A DNA stretch of 64,000 nucleotides, taken from assembly GCF_051603425.1 (NCBI RefSeq), contig NZ_CP194411.1, positions 1,054,001-1,118,000 on the forward strand. The letters run 5' to 3'. The notes below the pieces were generated by a model. That model was not told the origin of the DNA. It made no database searches and worked only from the letters and a program-made list of their open reading frames with translations. Of this stretch, positions 17,738-24,189 are shown piece by piece. Origin of the DNA: Selenomonas sputigena_A. Its GTDB lineage: Bacteria > Bacillota > Negativicutes > Selenomonadales > Selenomonadaceae. The translations under genes were made by a program, and so were the position numbers. The stretch's first letter is position 1. Each line of letters begins with the position of its first letter.

Positions 17738-17746
17738 TGTTATAAT
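17738..17746 (+). promoter_or_regulatory. Extended -10 promoter of the type I toxin mRNA
   Basis: TGTTATAAT is a perfect extended -10 (TGn plus TATAAT). No good -35 is present, as expected for the extended class. Transcription would begin near 17753 and give an RNA of about 205 nt up to the terminator at 17922-17958. Confidence 0.6.
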
Positions 17747-17793
17747 CGGTTCGTTGCCTCCTCCAGACTGGCACGGGAAGGAGGGCGCGTTTT

Positions 17794-17898
17794 ATGGAGT
17801 TCATCACCTTTATTCTCTCCGTTTTGGCAGGTGTGATTTGCCACTGCATCTGCAAACGGCTTGACGGAAGAGACAAGGGCAACAAGCCTAGGCGTTAA
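17794..17898 (+). CDS. Putative Fst/par-like type I membrane toxin
   Basis: A 34-codon gene behind GAAGGAGG (17777-17784): MEFITFILSVLAGVICHC, then ICKRLDGRDKGNKPRR. It has one hydrophobic helix (about residues 3-20) and a short basic tail with LD, the layout of Fst-family type I toxins such as that of the pAD1 par locus. The surrounding locus has the par architecture: a bidirectional hairpin terminator just after the stop, a convergent short RNA and an 11-nt direct repeat (17797-17807 and 17969-17979) that lets the antisense RNA pair at the toxin start codon. The toxin role is inference. It is too short to be called by most gene finders. Confidence 0.65.
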   Translation: MEFITFILSVLAGVICHCICKRLDGRDKGNKPRR

Positions 17899-17917
17899 TC
17901 CCTGCCTGCAGTATGGG

Positions 17918-17986
17918 AATAGAAAAGCCCCCCGAGTCGCTACCTTGGGGGGCTTTTCGTGCGCCAATGAGTTCATCACTTTTGCC
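17918..17986 (-). ncRNA. Putative antisense antitoxin RNA of the par-like locus
   Basis: A minus-strand promoter (17993-18022) would start an RNA near 17986 that ends at the shared hairpin, about 65-70 nt. It is complementary to the toxin mRNA at the terminator and, through the direct repeat GAGTTCATCAC, also to codons 2-5 of the toxin gene. pAD1 RNA II has the same size and the same two contact regions. No expression evidence is available from sequence. Confidence 0.55.
17922..17958. terminator. Bidirectional intrinsic terminator of the par-like locus
   Basis: GAAAAGCCCCCC and GGGGGGCTTTTC form a 12-bp perfect stem with a 13-nt loop. Both strands end in a CTTTTC run, so it can end both the toxin mRNA and the convergent RNA. 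Confidence 0.8.
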
Positions 17987-17992
17987 GTTCTT

Positions 17993-18022
17993 AGTATACC
18001 ATGGTTTTTCGTATGTGTGCAA
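17993..18022 (-). promoter_or_regulatory. Minus-strand promoter of the antisense RNA
   Basis: On the minus strand, -35 TTGCAC (18017-18022) and -10 TATACT (17993-17998) are separated by 18 bp. It fires toward the toxin gene. Confidence 0.6.
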
Positions 18023-18109
18023 GTGATGTGCTGCTGTTTTTGTAGGTTCTTCGTTTAGCGTGCGAGTGGGTATGGCAAAGGTCATGCGCATGGAGCGGTC
18101 CTTTATCCG

Positions 18110-18138
18110 ATCTGCTATGCACGAATCGTATAGCAGAT
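18110..18138 (+). terminator. Hairpin followed by a T-run
   Basis: ATCTGCTAT and ATAGCAGAT form a perfect 9-bp stem around an 11-nt loop, and GCCATTTTTGG follows. It reads as a terminator on the plus strand, though no plus-strand gene ends here. Confidence 0.4.
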
Positions 18139-18178
18139 GCCATTTTTGGCATTGTACAAAAACCGGAAGCGCTTTTAA

Positions 18179-18338
18179 GGAAACGCTGATAAAATGAAGT
18201 CGCCCAGATTTGCGCAGATGCGCTGGTTCTATCTAGGAGACAAACCGGAGGCGTAGCGGTGCTACGTCGAGGATTTGTCGACGACGAGAGGACAGCGCAG
18301 ATGCGTGAAGATGGGTGGCTGAATTTATCAGCGGTTCC
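18179..18338. repeat. R1 MITE, full 160-bp copy A (inverted relative to B, C, D, E)
   Basis: Ends GGAAACGCTGATAAAATGAA and CTGAATTTATCAGCGGTTCC form imperfect terminal inverted repeats of about 26 bp. The perfect 4-bp duplication TTAA lies at 18175-18178 and 18339-18342. The interior folds: GACAAACC pairs with GGATTTGTC around a GTAGC/GCTAC hairpin. No coding capacity. Confidence 0.88.
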
Positions 18339-18404
18339 TTAAAATAAAATACGAAAGAGAACGCTAGGATACGAATGAAGGAAATCGATGGGAGGAACGA
18401 TACC

Positions 18405-18590
18405 ATGACGAAGGAAGAATGGAGCGCCGGGGGTCACACGGAAGAGCGCGGCGGCGCTTTTGTCAAGCATTGGCACGGCGCGAAGAAAGACAGCTGGTTC
18501 AGCCACCTCGCCGTCGAAGTGCCGGGCGAAGAGACGTCGAACGAATGGTGCGAACCTGTGACGGACGAGGCGTACGGGAAGCTCGAATAA
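18405..18590 (+). CDS. Small hypothetical protein
   Basis: A 61-aa acidic, Trp-rich soluble protein (MTKEEWSAGGHTEERGGAFV and HWHGAKKDSWFSHLAVEVPG). I do not recognise the family. The ATG at 18405 has GGAGG at 18391-18395 with 9-nt spacing, which supports real translation; an earlier in-frame ATG at 18375 has no such site. It has no close partner: R1 copy A lies upstream and the remnant of yafQ convergent downstream. Confidence 0.55.
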   Translation: MTKEEWSAGGHTEERGGAFVKHWHGAKKDSWFSHLAVEVPGEETSNEWCEPVTDEAYGKLE

Positions 18591-18647
18591 AGCAGGCATG
18601 GCTTGCGGTGGTTCGCGGATCAGGGAGGAGCGAAAGAGTATAGAAAG

Positions 18648-18669
18648 CGCCCCTGCATCAGCAGGGGCG
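18648..18669 (-). terminator. Terminator after the yafQ remnant
   Basis: CGCCCCTGC and GCAGGGGCG pair around ATCA; on the minus strand CTTTCT follows. It would end the dinJ-yafQ transcript, and may also serve the small gene at 18405. Confidence 0.5.
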
Positions 18670-18679
18670 GAAGGGATGG

Positions 18680-19122
18680 TTAGGTTTGAAACAACTTGGC
18701 GTGACTTCCAAGGCGGGCAAGTGAAAGGATCAGCGCGTCCTCCTTGACTTGATAGATGAGCAGCCAGTCAGGCGTGATATGACATTCGCGATGATTGCGG
18801 AAGCTGCCCGCGAGGGCATGATCGCGATGCTGCGCAGGCAGCGGTTCCCGTCGTGCCAAAGTGTCGATGACGTTTTCAAGCAAGGTGAGGTCGCGATGTT
18901 GACGAATGGCAGCTTTGAGATCCTTTTTGAATTGTGCGGTTTGCTTAAGGAATCACTGATAAATTCAGCCGCCCATCTTCACACATCTGCGCTGTCCTCT
19001 CGTCGTCGACAAATCCTCGACGTAGCACCGCTACGCCTCCGGTTTGTCTCCTTGATAGAACCAGCGCATCTGTGCAAATCTGGGCGACTTCATTTTATCA
19101 GCGCTTCCTTAATCTTCAGCAT
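18680..19122 (-). pseudogene. yafQ: YafQ-type mRNA interferase toxin gene, interrupted by a MITE
   Basis: The body of a YafQ toxin lies at 18680-18948 (KQTAQFKKDLKAAIRQHRDL to GSHAKLF), with the DH, ECHI, PDW and GSH-LF catalytic/structural residues all present. Its start codon and first codons (ATGCTGAAGATTAA) lie at 19109-19122, overlapping the end of dinJ. R1 copy B sits between the two parts. Removing the element and one TTAA rejoins ATG CTG AAG ATT AAG CAA ACC, giving a normal 92-aa YafQ beginning MLKIKQTAQFKKDL. As it stands, translation from the native ATG ends after nine codons inside the element. Confidence 0.88.
18949..19108. repeat. R1 MITE, full 160-bp copy B, inside yafQ
   Basis: Ends GGAATCACTGATAAATTCAG and TTTTATCAGCGCTTCC, with perfect TTAA duplications at 18945-18948 and 19109-19112. 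Because the uninterrupted yafQ can be reconstructed, this copy fixes the element's boundaries and its 4-bp target duplication. Confidence 0.92.
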
Positions 19123-19405
19123 CTACTTCGTCCTTAGCCTCACGAATCAAGTCGGCAGCGCAACGATATGTTTTCGCGGCAATTTTTCCGGCAGCGATGT
19201 CATCAGACTCCTGCAGTGCAGCCAAGGTTTCAGGAGTAAAGCGAGGTTTTTGTATCGCGAATGGCAGACCTTCATGAAGAAGGATTTGATGGAAAAAAAT
19301 ATTTACTGCATCGGAAGCGGAAAGTCCAAGTGTGCGCAAGATATTTTCGACAGAAATCTTGACTTGGGGTTCAAGGCGTATATGCAATGTTTCTGTTTTT
19401 GCCAT
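19109..19405 (-). CDS. dinJ: DinJ/RelB-family antitoxin
   Basis: A 98-aa ribbon-helix-helix antitoxin. The N-terminus MAKTETLHIRLEPQVK is the RHH strand and helix that binds the operator; the C-terminal half would wrap the YafQ toxin. I chose the ATG at 19405, which has AAAGGAGC upstream. Its TAA stop falls within the TTAA duplicated by R1 copy B, so the antitoxin protein is unchanged by the insertion although its toxin partner is broken. It could still repress this or related operators. Confidence 0.85.
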   Translation of the reverse strand: MAKTETLHIRLEPQVKISVENILRTLGLSASDAVNIFFHQILLHEGLPFAIQKPRFTPETLAALQESDDIAAGKIAAKTYRCAADLIREAKDEVDAED

Positions 19406-19489
19406 GCAAATCAGCTCCTTTATCAAATTGTATCACGTTGGGTACACAAATGCAAAGAAGATGGAAAAGATATTTGCATGGCGGCTTTT

Positions 19490-19822
19490 TTATGCAATCG
19501 TCTTTTCCGTCACTTTGTCGAACAGCTTGCGATACTTCGGCAGGTCTTCCTTCAGGCATACGAGCCGGTAGTCCGTGTGGCATTCGGGGTCGGCGAGCGG
19601 CACACAGAGGCGGCCTTCGATCGCTTCGCCTCGCGCGATGAAGTAGCCGGACTGAAAAATCGGATAGGGGGAGTTTGCGGCGAGTTCGGTGAGCGTCGTG
19701 CGCTCTTCCTGCATGAGATAGCGCGTTTGCGGCGTCTTTTCGTGCACGGCTTTCATCCAGAAGCCGACGCGGTTGAGGAGCAGCAGCGTTTCGCCTTTGA
19801 GATAAGAAAAAGCGCAGTGCAT
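19490..19822 (-). pseudogene. C-terminal fragment of a LysR-type regulator
   Basis: The 110-residue frame matches the end of a LysR effector domain (GETLLLLNRVGFWMKAV, MQEERTTLTELAANSP, VPLADPECHTDYRLVCLKED). The HTH and the first two-thirds of the protein are absent, and the upstream sequence is a hairpin and a plus-strand promoter. It is a remnant. Confidence 0.6.
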
Positions 19823-19848
19823 CTTGATACTGCGCTTTTTGCATGCGC

Positions 19849-19877
19849 TTGATTGTATACTTTGAAAAGAATATAAT
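19849..19877 (+). promoter_or_regulatory. Promoter of the zinc-ribbon gene at 19963
   Basis: TTGATT (19849-19854), 17-bp spacer, TATAAT (19872-19877). CTTGATT and AATCAAG, which overlap the two hexamers, form an inverted repeat and could be an operator. A hairpin with T-run at 19811-19840 lies just upstream. Confidence 0.65.
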
Positions 19878-19962
19878 CAAGGTATAGATTATAAAAATCG
19901 CTGCTCCGTCGCCAGGCGTCTGACGAAGTGGGCAGAGACCGTAAGAAAGGCGGGAGCATCTC

Positions 19963-21216
19963 ATGCCGGAGCGGGTTCGGGCGATACAGTGCCATAACTG
20001 CGGCGGGGCGATGTACTCCGAGCAGAAGGCGGCGGCGTATGTCTGCGCCTTCTGCGGTACGGAGGTACCGTGGACGGACGCACCGGTCTTCTGGGCCTCG
20101 CCGATTACGTTCCGCCATAAGCCCGTGCAGATCGTGGACGGGGCGATGAAGCTCGGAGCGGTGGAGACGATGTGGGAGGTCGAGGCGCACGACAAGGGCC
20201 TCCTCAGCCAGCACTACCGCCAAAAGAGCGTCGAGGAGAAGCTCGCGCTCTGGGACAAGACGGCGACGGAGGCATTTGCGGGGGTCTGCCGGCTGACGTT
20301 CCGCTGTCCCTTCTGCGGCGGAGATTTCTCGGGCGAGTCGACGCAGCATTTCTTCACTTGCGGCTACTGCAACAATACGTTCGGCGATGAGGAACTGCTG
20401 CGCCCCGGCGCATATCGGCGGGAGTTCATCATGGGCGTTGGCGCGAAGAACGTCCCGGGCAAGGCGATTCCGTTCGTTGTGACGCCGCTGCAGGCACAGA
20501 ATGCCGCGCGCAAACTCGCATGGAGATTTCCACAGGAGTTTTTGGGGCAGGACATTGAGCGCCGCATCCGCTCGGATATGACGGCAGTCTACATCCCGTT
20601 CTCGCTTGCCGACCTCAGTGTCAAGATGTGCATCCGCAGCGATCGGAGGAGTTTCGAGGCCTACGAGGAAATCATCAACTGGGCGTGCCCCGACACGGCG
20701 CTTTATGATATCCATCTGCTTGATCGGCTCGACCCATGGGATTTCGGCGCGGTCATTCCGTTCGATCCCGCCTTTGCCGAGGGGATTTTCCGCATCGCGG
20801 CGGCGGCGAACAACGTCTCGCGTGTGGAAGTGATTGAGAACATCCTTGCAGAGCGGTTTGTCTCCGACGTAAAAAGTACATTCGATTTGGCGGCGCCTTC
20901 ACTCATACTCTGGGGACGCGATTTCCGTGTGCACAGAAACGCTTATTTTCTGCTGCCCGTCTACGTTCTGGATCGACGCGCAGAAGACGGGGAAGGTGCG
21001 CGGCAGGTGCGCATCGCAGTGAACGGGCAGACGGGAAAGGCTGTTGCGCTCTTCTATCGGTATGGGCAAGAGGAGCGCTATGTGGCAGACGCACCTTCTC
21101 AGCTGCAGCCGATGTCGACGGAACATACGATCCGCACGCCGCCCGTCGCGGTGAAGCGCGTCGGTTCGCCGTTCCTGTACCGTGTCACGACGCTTGCCGA
21201 GGCGACGGAAGGATAA
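19963..21216 (+). CDS. Protein with two zinc ribbons, function unknown
   Basis: A 417-aa soluble protein. It has an N-terminal zinc ribbon (CHNCGGAMYSEQ, then CAFCGTEVPW, residues 10-35) and a second one near residue 115 (CPFCGGDF with CGYCNNTF). The remaining 270 residues are mixed alpha/beta with no motif I recognise. Paired ribbons of this type occur in proteins that handle nucleic acid or act as scaffolds, but no function can be assigned. It has its own promoter at 19849. The TAA stop lies within the ATAA duplicated by R1 copy C, so the element is inserted exactly at the end of the gene. Confidence 0.7.
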   Translation: MPERVRAIQCHNCGGAMYSEQKAAAYVCAFCGTEVPWTDAPVFWASPITFRHKPVQIVDGAMKLGAVETMWEVEAHDKGLLSQHYRQKSVEEKLALWDKTATEAFAGVCRLTFRCPFCGGDFSGESTQHFFTCGYCNNTFGDEELLRPGAYRREFIMGVGAKNVPGKAIPFVVTPLQAQNAARKLAWRFPQEFLGQDIERRIRSDMTAVYIPFSLADLSVKMCIRSDRRSFEAYEEIINWACPDTALYDIHLLDRLDPWDFGAVIPFDPAFAEGIFRIAAAANNVSRVEVIENILAERFVSDVKSTFDLAAPSLILWGRDFRVHRNAYFLLPVYVLDRRAEDGEGARQVRIAVNGQTGKAVALFYRYGQEERYVADAPSQLQPMSTEHTIRTPPVAVKRVGSPFLYRVTTLAEATEG

Positions 21217-21376
21217 GGAAGCACTGATAAATTCAGCCACCCATCTTCACACATCTGCACTGTCCTCTCGTCGTCGAAAAATCCTCGACGTAGCACCGCT
21301 ACGCCTGTGGTTTGTCTCCTCGATAGATACAGCGCATCTGTGCAAATCTGGGCGACCTCATTTTATCAGCGCTTCC
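21217..21376. repeat. R1 MITE, full 160-bp copy C
   Basis: Ends GGAAGCACTGATAAATTCAG and TTTTATCAGCGCTTCC, flanked by the perfect duplication ATAA (21213-21216 and 21377-21380). Confidence 0.9.
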
Positions 21377-21445
21377 ATAAAGCTGACGACGTTCGCTCGC
21401 CTATGGACGCATCGAAAATAATTTCCACGATATTCCTGTTTCCGT

Positions 21446-21474
21446 AAGACAAAGTGACAGAAAAGTTGTATAAT
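21446..21474 (+). promoter_or_regulatory. Promoter of aspA
   Basis: -35-like AAGACA (21446-21451), 17-bp spacer, -10 TATAAT (21469-21474). The -35 is weak (4 of 6). Confidence 0.5.
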
Positions 21475-21522
21475 GTATACAAAAGATAGACGATTCGCAC
21501 AAAAGGAAAGGACGGGATTGCA

Positions 21523-22914
21523 ATGCGGAAAGAACATGATTTTCTCGGCGAACTTGAGGTGCCGGACGAGGCGTATTACGGCGTGCAGACGCTGCGTGCC
21601 GTGGAGAATTTCAGTATCACGGGCAGGACGCTCGACGTCGATTTCATCCAGGCGCTCGCGAAGGTGAAGAAGGCGGCGGCGCAGGCGAACATGGAGACGG
21701 GAAGGCTCGATAAGCGCATCGGCAACGCGCTCGTCGAGGCGGCGGAGGAAATCATCGACGGAAAATTCATCGACCAGTTCCCCGTCGATCCGATCCAGGG
21801 CGGCGCGGGTACGTCGGTCAACATGAATATGAACGAGGTCTTGTCGAACCGCGCGCTTGAAATCCTCGGCGAGCCGAAGGGCAGCTATGACATCATCTCG
21901 CCGAACAATCATGCCAATATGGCGCAGTCGACGAACGACGCTTTTCCGACGGCGATCAAGGTCTGTCTGACGCACAAGGGACATAAACTGACGGCGGCGC
22001 TCGACTATCTGGCGACAGAACTGGAAAAGAAGGCGGAGGAGTACAAGGACATCCTGAAGATGGCGCGCACGCACCTGCAGGATGCCGTGCCGATCACTCT
22101 GGGGCAGGAGATGGGCTCCTATGCGTCCGCCGTGCGCCGCAGCATCAAGCGCGTCGGCTGGTCGATGGACAGCATCCGCCTCATCAATATGGGCGGTACG
22201 GCGGTCGGTACGGGGCTGAATGCCGAACCGGCCTACATCAAGGCGGTCGCACGCAAGCTCCGCGAGATCACGGGCGAGAATTTCGAGACATCGACGAACA
22301 TCATCGACGCGACGAACAATACGGACGGCTTCGTCGATGTGTCGTCCGCGCTCAAGAACACCGCGCTCGTGCTCATCAAAATGGCGAACGACTTCCGCCT
22401 CATGGCGTCGGGTCCGCGCTGCGGGTTCAACGAGCTGAACCTGCCGAAGCGCCAGCCGGGCTCCTCCATCATGCCGGGCAAGGTCAATCCCGTCATCGCC
22501 GAAGTGCTCGACCAGGCGTGCTACCAGGTCATCGGCAACGATCTCGCCGTTTCGTTCGGCGTCGAGAACGGGCAGTTCGAGCTCAACGTCATGGAGCCGA
22601 TCATGGCATACAATCTTTTCAGCTCGATGAACTACCTGACAAACGCTGTGCGCACCTTCGTCGACAAACTGCTCATCGGCCTCGAGCCGAATCGCGAGCA
22701 GTGTCAGCAGTGGGTCGACCGAAGCGTGGGCGTCGTCACGGCGCTCCTGCCGCATATCGGCTACGAGCAGTCGGCGATGCTCGCGAAGGAGGCCTATACG
22801 ACGGGCAGGCCGATTCGCGAGGTCATCTTGGAGAAGCAGCTCTTGACGAAAGAGCAGCTCGACCACATCATGTCGCCCGAGCAGATGACGCATCCGGGCA
22901 TTACGCACGAGTGA
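21523..22914 (+). CDS. aspA: Aspartate ammonia-lyase
   Basis: A 463-aa fumarase/aspartase superfamily enzyme converting aspartate to fumarate and ammonia, feeding fumarate respiration in anaerobes. It has the signature GSSIMPGKVNPV (about residue 315) with the catalytic serine, MARTHLQDAVPITLGQE, and QSTNDAFPTA. The LEVPDEAYYGVQTLRA opening and the absence of fumarase-specific features favour aspartase. Its last 13 codons and following bases recur at 29591-29634. Confidence 0.93.
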   Translation: MRKEHDFLGELEVPDEAYYGVQTLRAVENFSITGRTLDVDFIQALAKVKKAAAQANMETGRLDKRIGNALVEAAEEIIDGKFIDQFPVDPIQGGAGTSVNMNMNEVLSNRALEILGEPKGSYDIISPNNHANMAQSTNDAFPTAIKVCLTHKGHKLTAALDYLATELEKKAEEYKDILKMARTHLQDAVPITLGQEMGSYASAVRRSIKRVGWSMDSIRLINMGGTAVGTGLNAEPAYIKAVARKLREITGENFETSTNIIDATNNTDGFVDVSSALKNTALVLIKMANDFRLMASGPRCGFNELNLPKRQPGSSIMPGKVNPVIAEVLDQACYQVIGNDLAVSFGVENGQFELNVMEPIMAYNLFSSMNYLTNAVRTFVDKLLIGLEPNREQCQQWVDRSVGVVTALLPHIGYEQSAMLAKEAYTTGRPIREVILEKQLLTKEQLDHIMSPEQMTHPGITHE

Positions 22915-22919
22915 GGGAA
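22876..22919 (+). repeat. aspA 3'-end repeat, left copy (inside aspA)
   Basis: These 44 bp (CCCGAGCAGATGACGCATCC onward through the stop and GAGGGAA) match 29591-29634 with only two differences, both at third codon positions (Pro and Ile codons unchanged in meaning). Confidence 0.85.
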
Positions 22920-22961
22920 TATAGGGAAAGGCCGTGTTAAGCAGCTTACCGATGTTCGAAC

Positions 22962-23027
22962 CTGAAAAGAAGAGCCGTCGCACAAGGCAGCATTGCATTG
23001 CTCTTGTGCGGCGGCTCTTCTTTTCAG
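22962..23027 (+). terminator. Long hairpin terminator after aspA
   Basis: CTGAAAAGAAGAGCCG and CGGCTCTTCTTTTCAG pair as the outer part of a stem of about 25 bp, continuing with CGCACAAG/CTTGTGCG. The right arm ends in a pyrimidine-rich TTCTTTTC. Confidence 0.7.
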
Positions 23028-23127
23028 GCAGAGAGCAGGTGTTGCTTCAACGGTTTTTCGTGAGAAGAGCCCTTCTTTAAAACAAACTTGAATATAAATG
23101 ATATTATATAATTTTTTTTGAAAACTA

Positions 23128-23156
23128 TTGATTTATTTTGAAATAAACACTATAAT
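23128..23156 (+). promoter_or_regulatory. Promoter with a palindrome in its spacer (sugar cassette)
   Basis: -35 TTGATT (23128-23133), 17-bp spacer, -10 TATAAT (23151-23156). TTTATTT-TG-AAATAAA (23132-23147) is a perfect 7-bp inverted repeat lying between the hexamers, well placed as an operator. The cassette's own DeoR-type regulator (28835) is the natural candidate. Confidence 0.65.
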
Positions 23157-23206
23157 AAATACAGAAAATAAAAACTAAACAGAAGTAATCAAGAGGAGTG
23201 AGTGAC

Positions 23207-24133
23207 GTGAAATTTGCTACCAGAATCAACTCATTCAAATCCAACACGGTTAGGAATGTGGAAGAAATCCTAGATCTCATGGGAAAAGTAGAGGGACTGG
23301 ATTTTGTGGATTTAAATTATCCAGAACATTTCGAAGGCATTGACATCAAGAATATGCGGGAATTGCTCGCACGGAACGGTTTGAAACTCAATGGAGTGGC
23401 GCTTCGTTTCCGTGATGAGTTCATCCGCGGAGAGCTGGGGAATGCGGATGCCGCGGTCGCTGCGAAGGCGTTGGATTTGTGCAAGGAAGCGGTTGATGTT
23501 TGCCGCGATTTGGGCGGCGAAGTCGTCACCATCTGGCTTGGTTACGATGGCTACGACTATTCGTTCCAGATGGATTATGTCAAAGCGTGGAAGCAGACGG
23601 AGCAGGCGTTTCGCGAGGTTTGCGACTATGGTAGAGATTTGCGGATCAGCATTGAATACAAGCCGTTTCAGCCGCGTGTTTATTCCCTGATTTCAAGCTG
23701 GGGAAGCACGATGTCCATGCTGCACGATGTTGGGCGCGATAATCTGGGTATTACGTTGGATTTTTGCCATATGCTTATGAAGAACGAGAACCCGGCGTTC
23801 AGTGCGGCGTATCTGGGTGAGCGCGGCAAGCTGTATGGCGTTCACCTGAATGATGGAGCGAAGTTCAATGATGACGGTCTGATGATCGGCATGGTCAACT
23901 TCATACAGACGTTGGAGTTCATCTATTATTTGAAACGCTATCGCTATGACGGCGTTGTCTATTTTGATACTTTCCCTGTGCGTGAGGATGCCATGCAGGA
24001 AGTTCAGGCAAACATTCGCATGATGGGCAAGCTGGAGAAGTTGGTAGAACGCATCGGAATGGAGGAGATGACAAGGGTTATTCAAACAAACGACGCGATT
24101 GAAGTGCAGAAAATGATTTGTGATTGTTTTTGA
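23207..24133 (+). CDS. Xylose-isomerase-like TIM-barrel sugar (phosphate) isomerase/epimerase
   Basis: A 308-aa AP-endonuclease-2/xylose-isomerase-type TIM barrel. Metal-type residues are visible in strand ends: the E of SIEYKPF, D and H of ITLDFCHML, H of GVHLND, and the final VYFDTFPVRED. Relatives include L-rhamnose isomerase RhaI and keto-hexose epimerases; the substrate cannot be fixed here. I prefer the GTG at 23207, since the in-frame GTG at 23198 overlaps the AGAGGAG ribosome binding site. It is the first gene of the sugar cassette. Confidence 0.75.
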   Translation: MKFATRINSFKSNTVRNVEEILDLMGKVEGLDFVDLNYPEHFEGIDIKNMRELLARNGLKLNGVALRFRDEFIRGELGNADAAVAAKALDLCKEAVDVCRDLGGEVVTIWLGYDGYDYSFQMDYVKAWKQTEQAFREVCDYGRDLRISIEYKPFQPRVYSLISSWGSTMSMLHDVGRDNLGITLDFCHMLMKNENPAFSAAYLGERGKLYGVHLNDGAKFNDDGLMIGMVNFIQTLEFIYYLKRYRYDGVVYFDTFPVREDAMQEVQANIRMMGKLEKLVERIGMEEMTRVIQTNDAIEVQKMICDCF

Positions 24134-24164
24134 GGAAGCGCTGATCGAATTTATCAGCGCTTAC
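24134..24164. repeat. R1 MITE, 31-bp solo-end derivative (copy F)
   Basis: GGAAGCGCTGAT and ATCAGCGCTTACC, the two ends of R1, are joined by CGAATTT with the interior lost. It forms a perfect 10-bp stem (AAGCGCTGAT/ATCAGCGCTT). The stop codon of the upstream gene (TGA, 24131-24133) directly abuts it, within the TTGA tetramer. Confidence 0.75.
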
Positions 24165-24189
24165 CCGGGCTGAATTGGAGGGTAAAACG

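Noticed and set aside
17740..17979. A 79-codon minus-strand frame across the par-like locus
   Set aside because: It crosses the terminator hairpin and both RNA regions, has no ribosome binding site, and the RNA organisation explains the sequence better.
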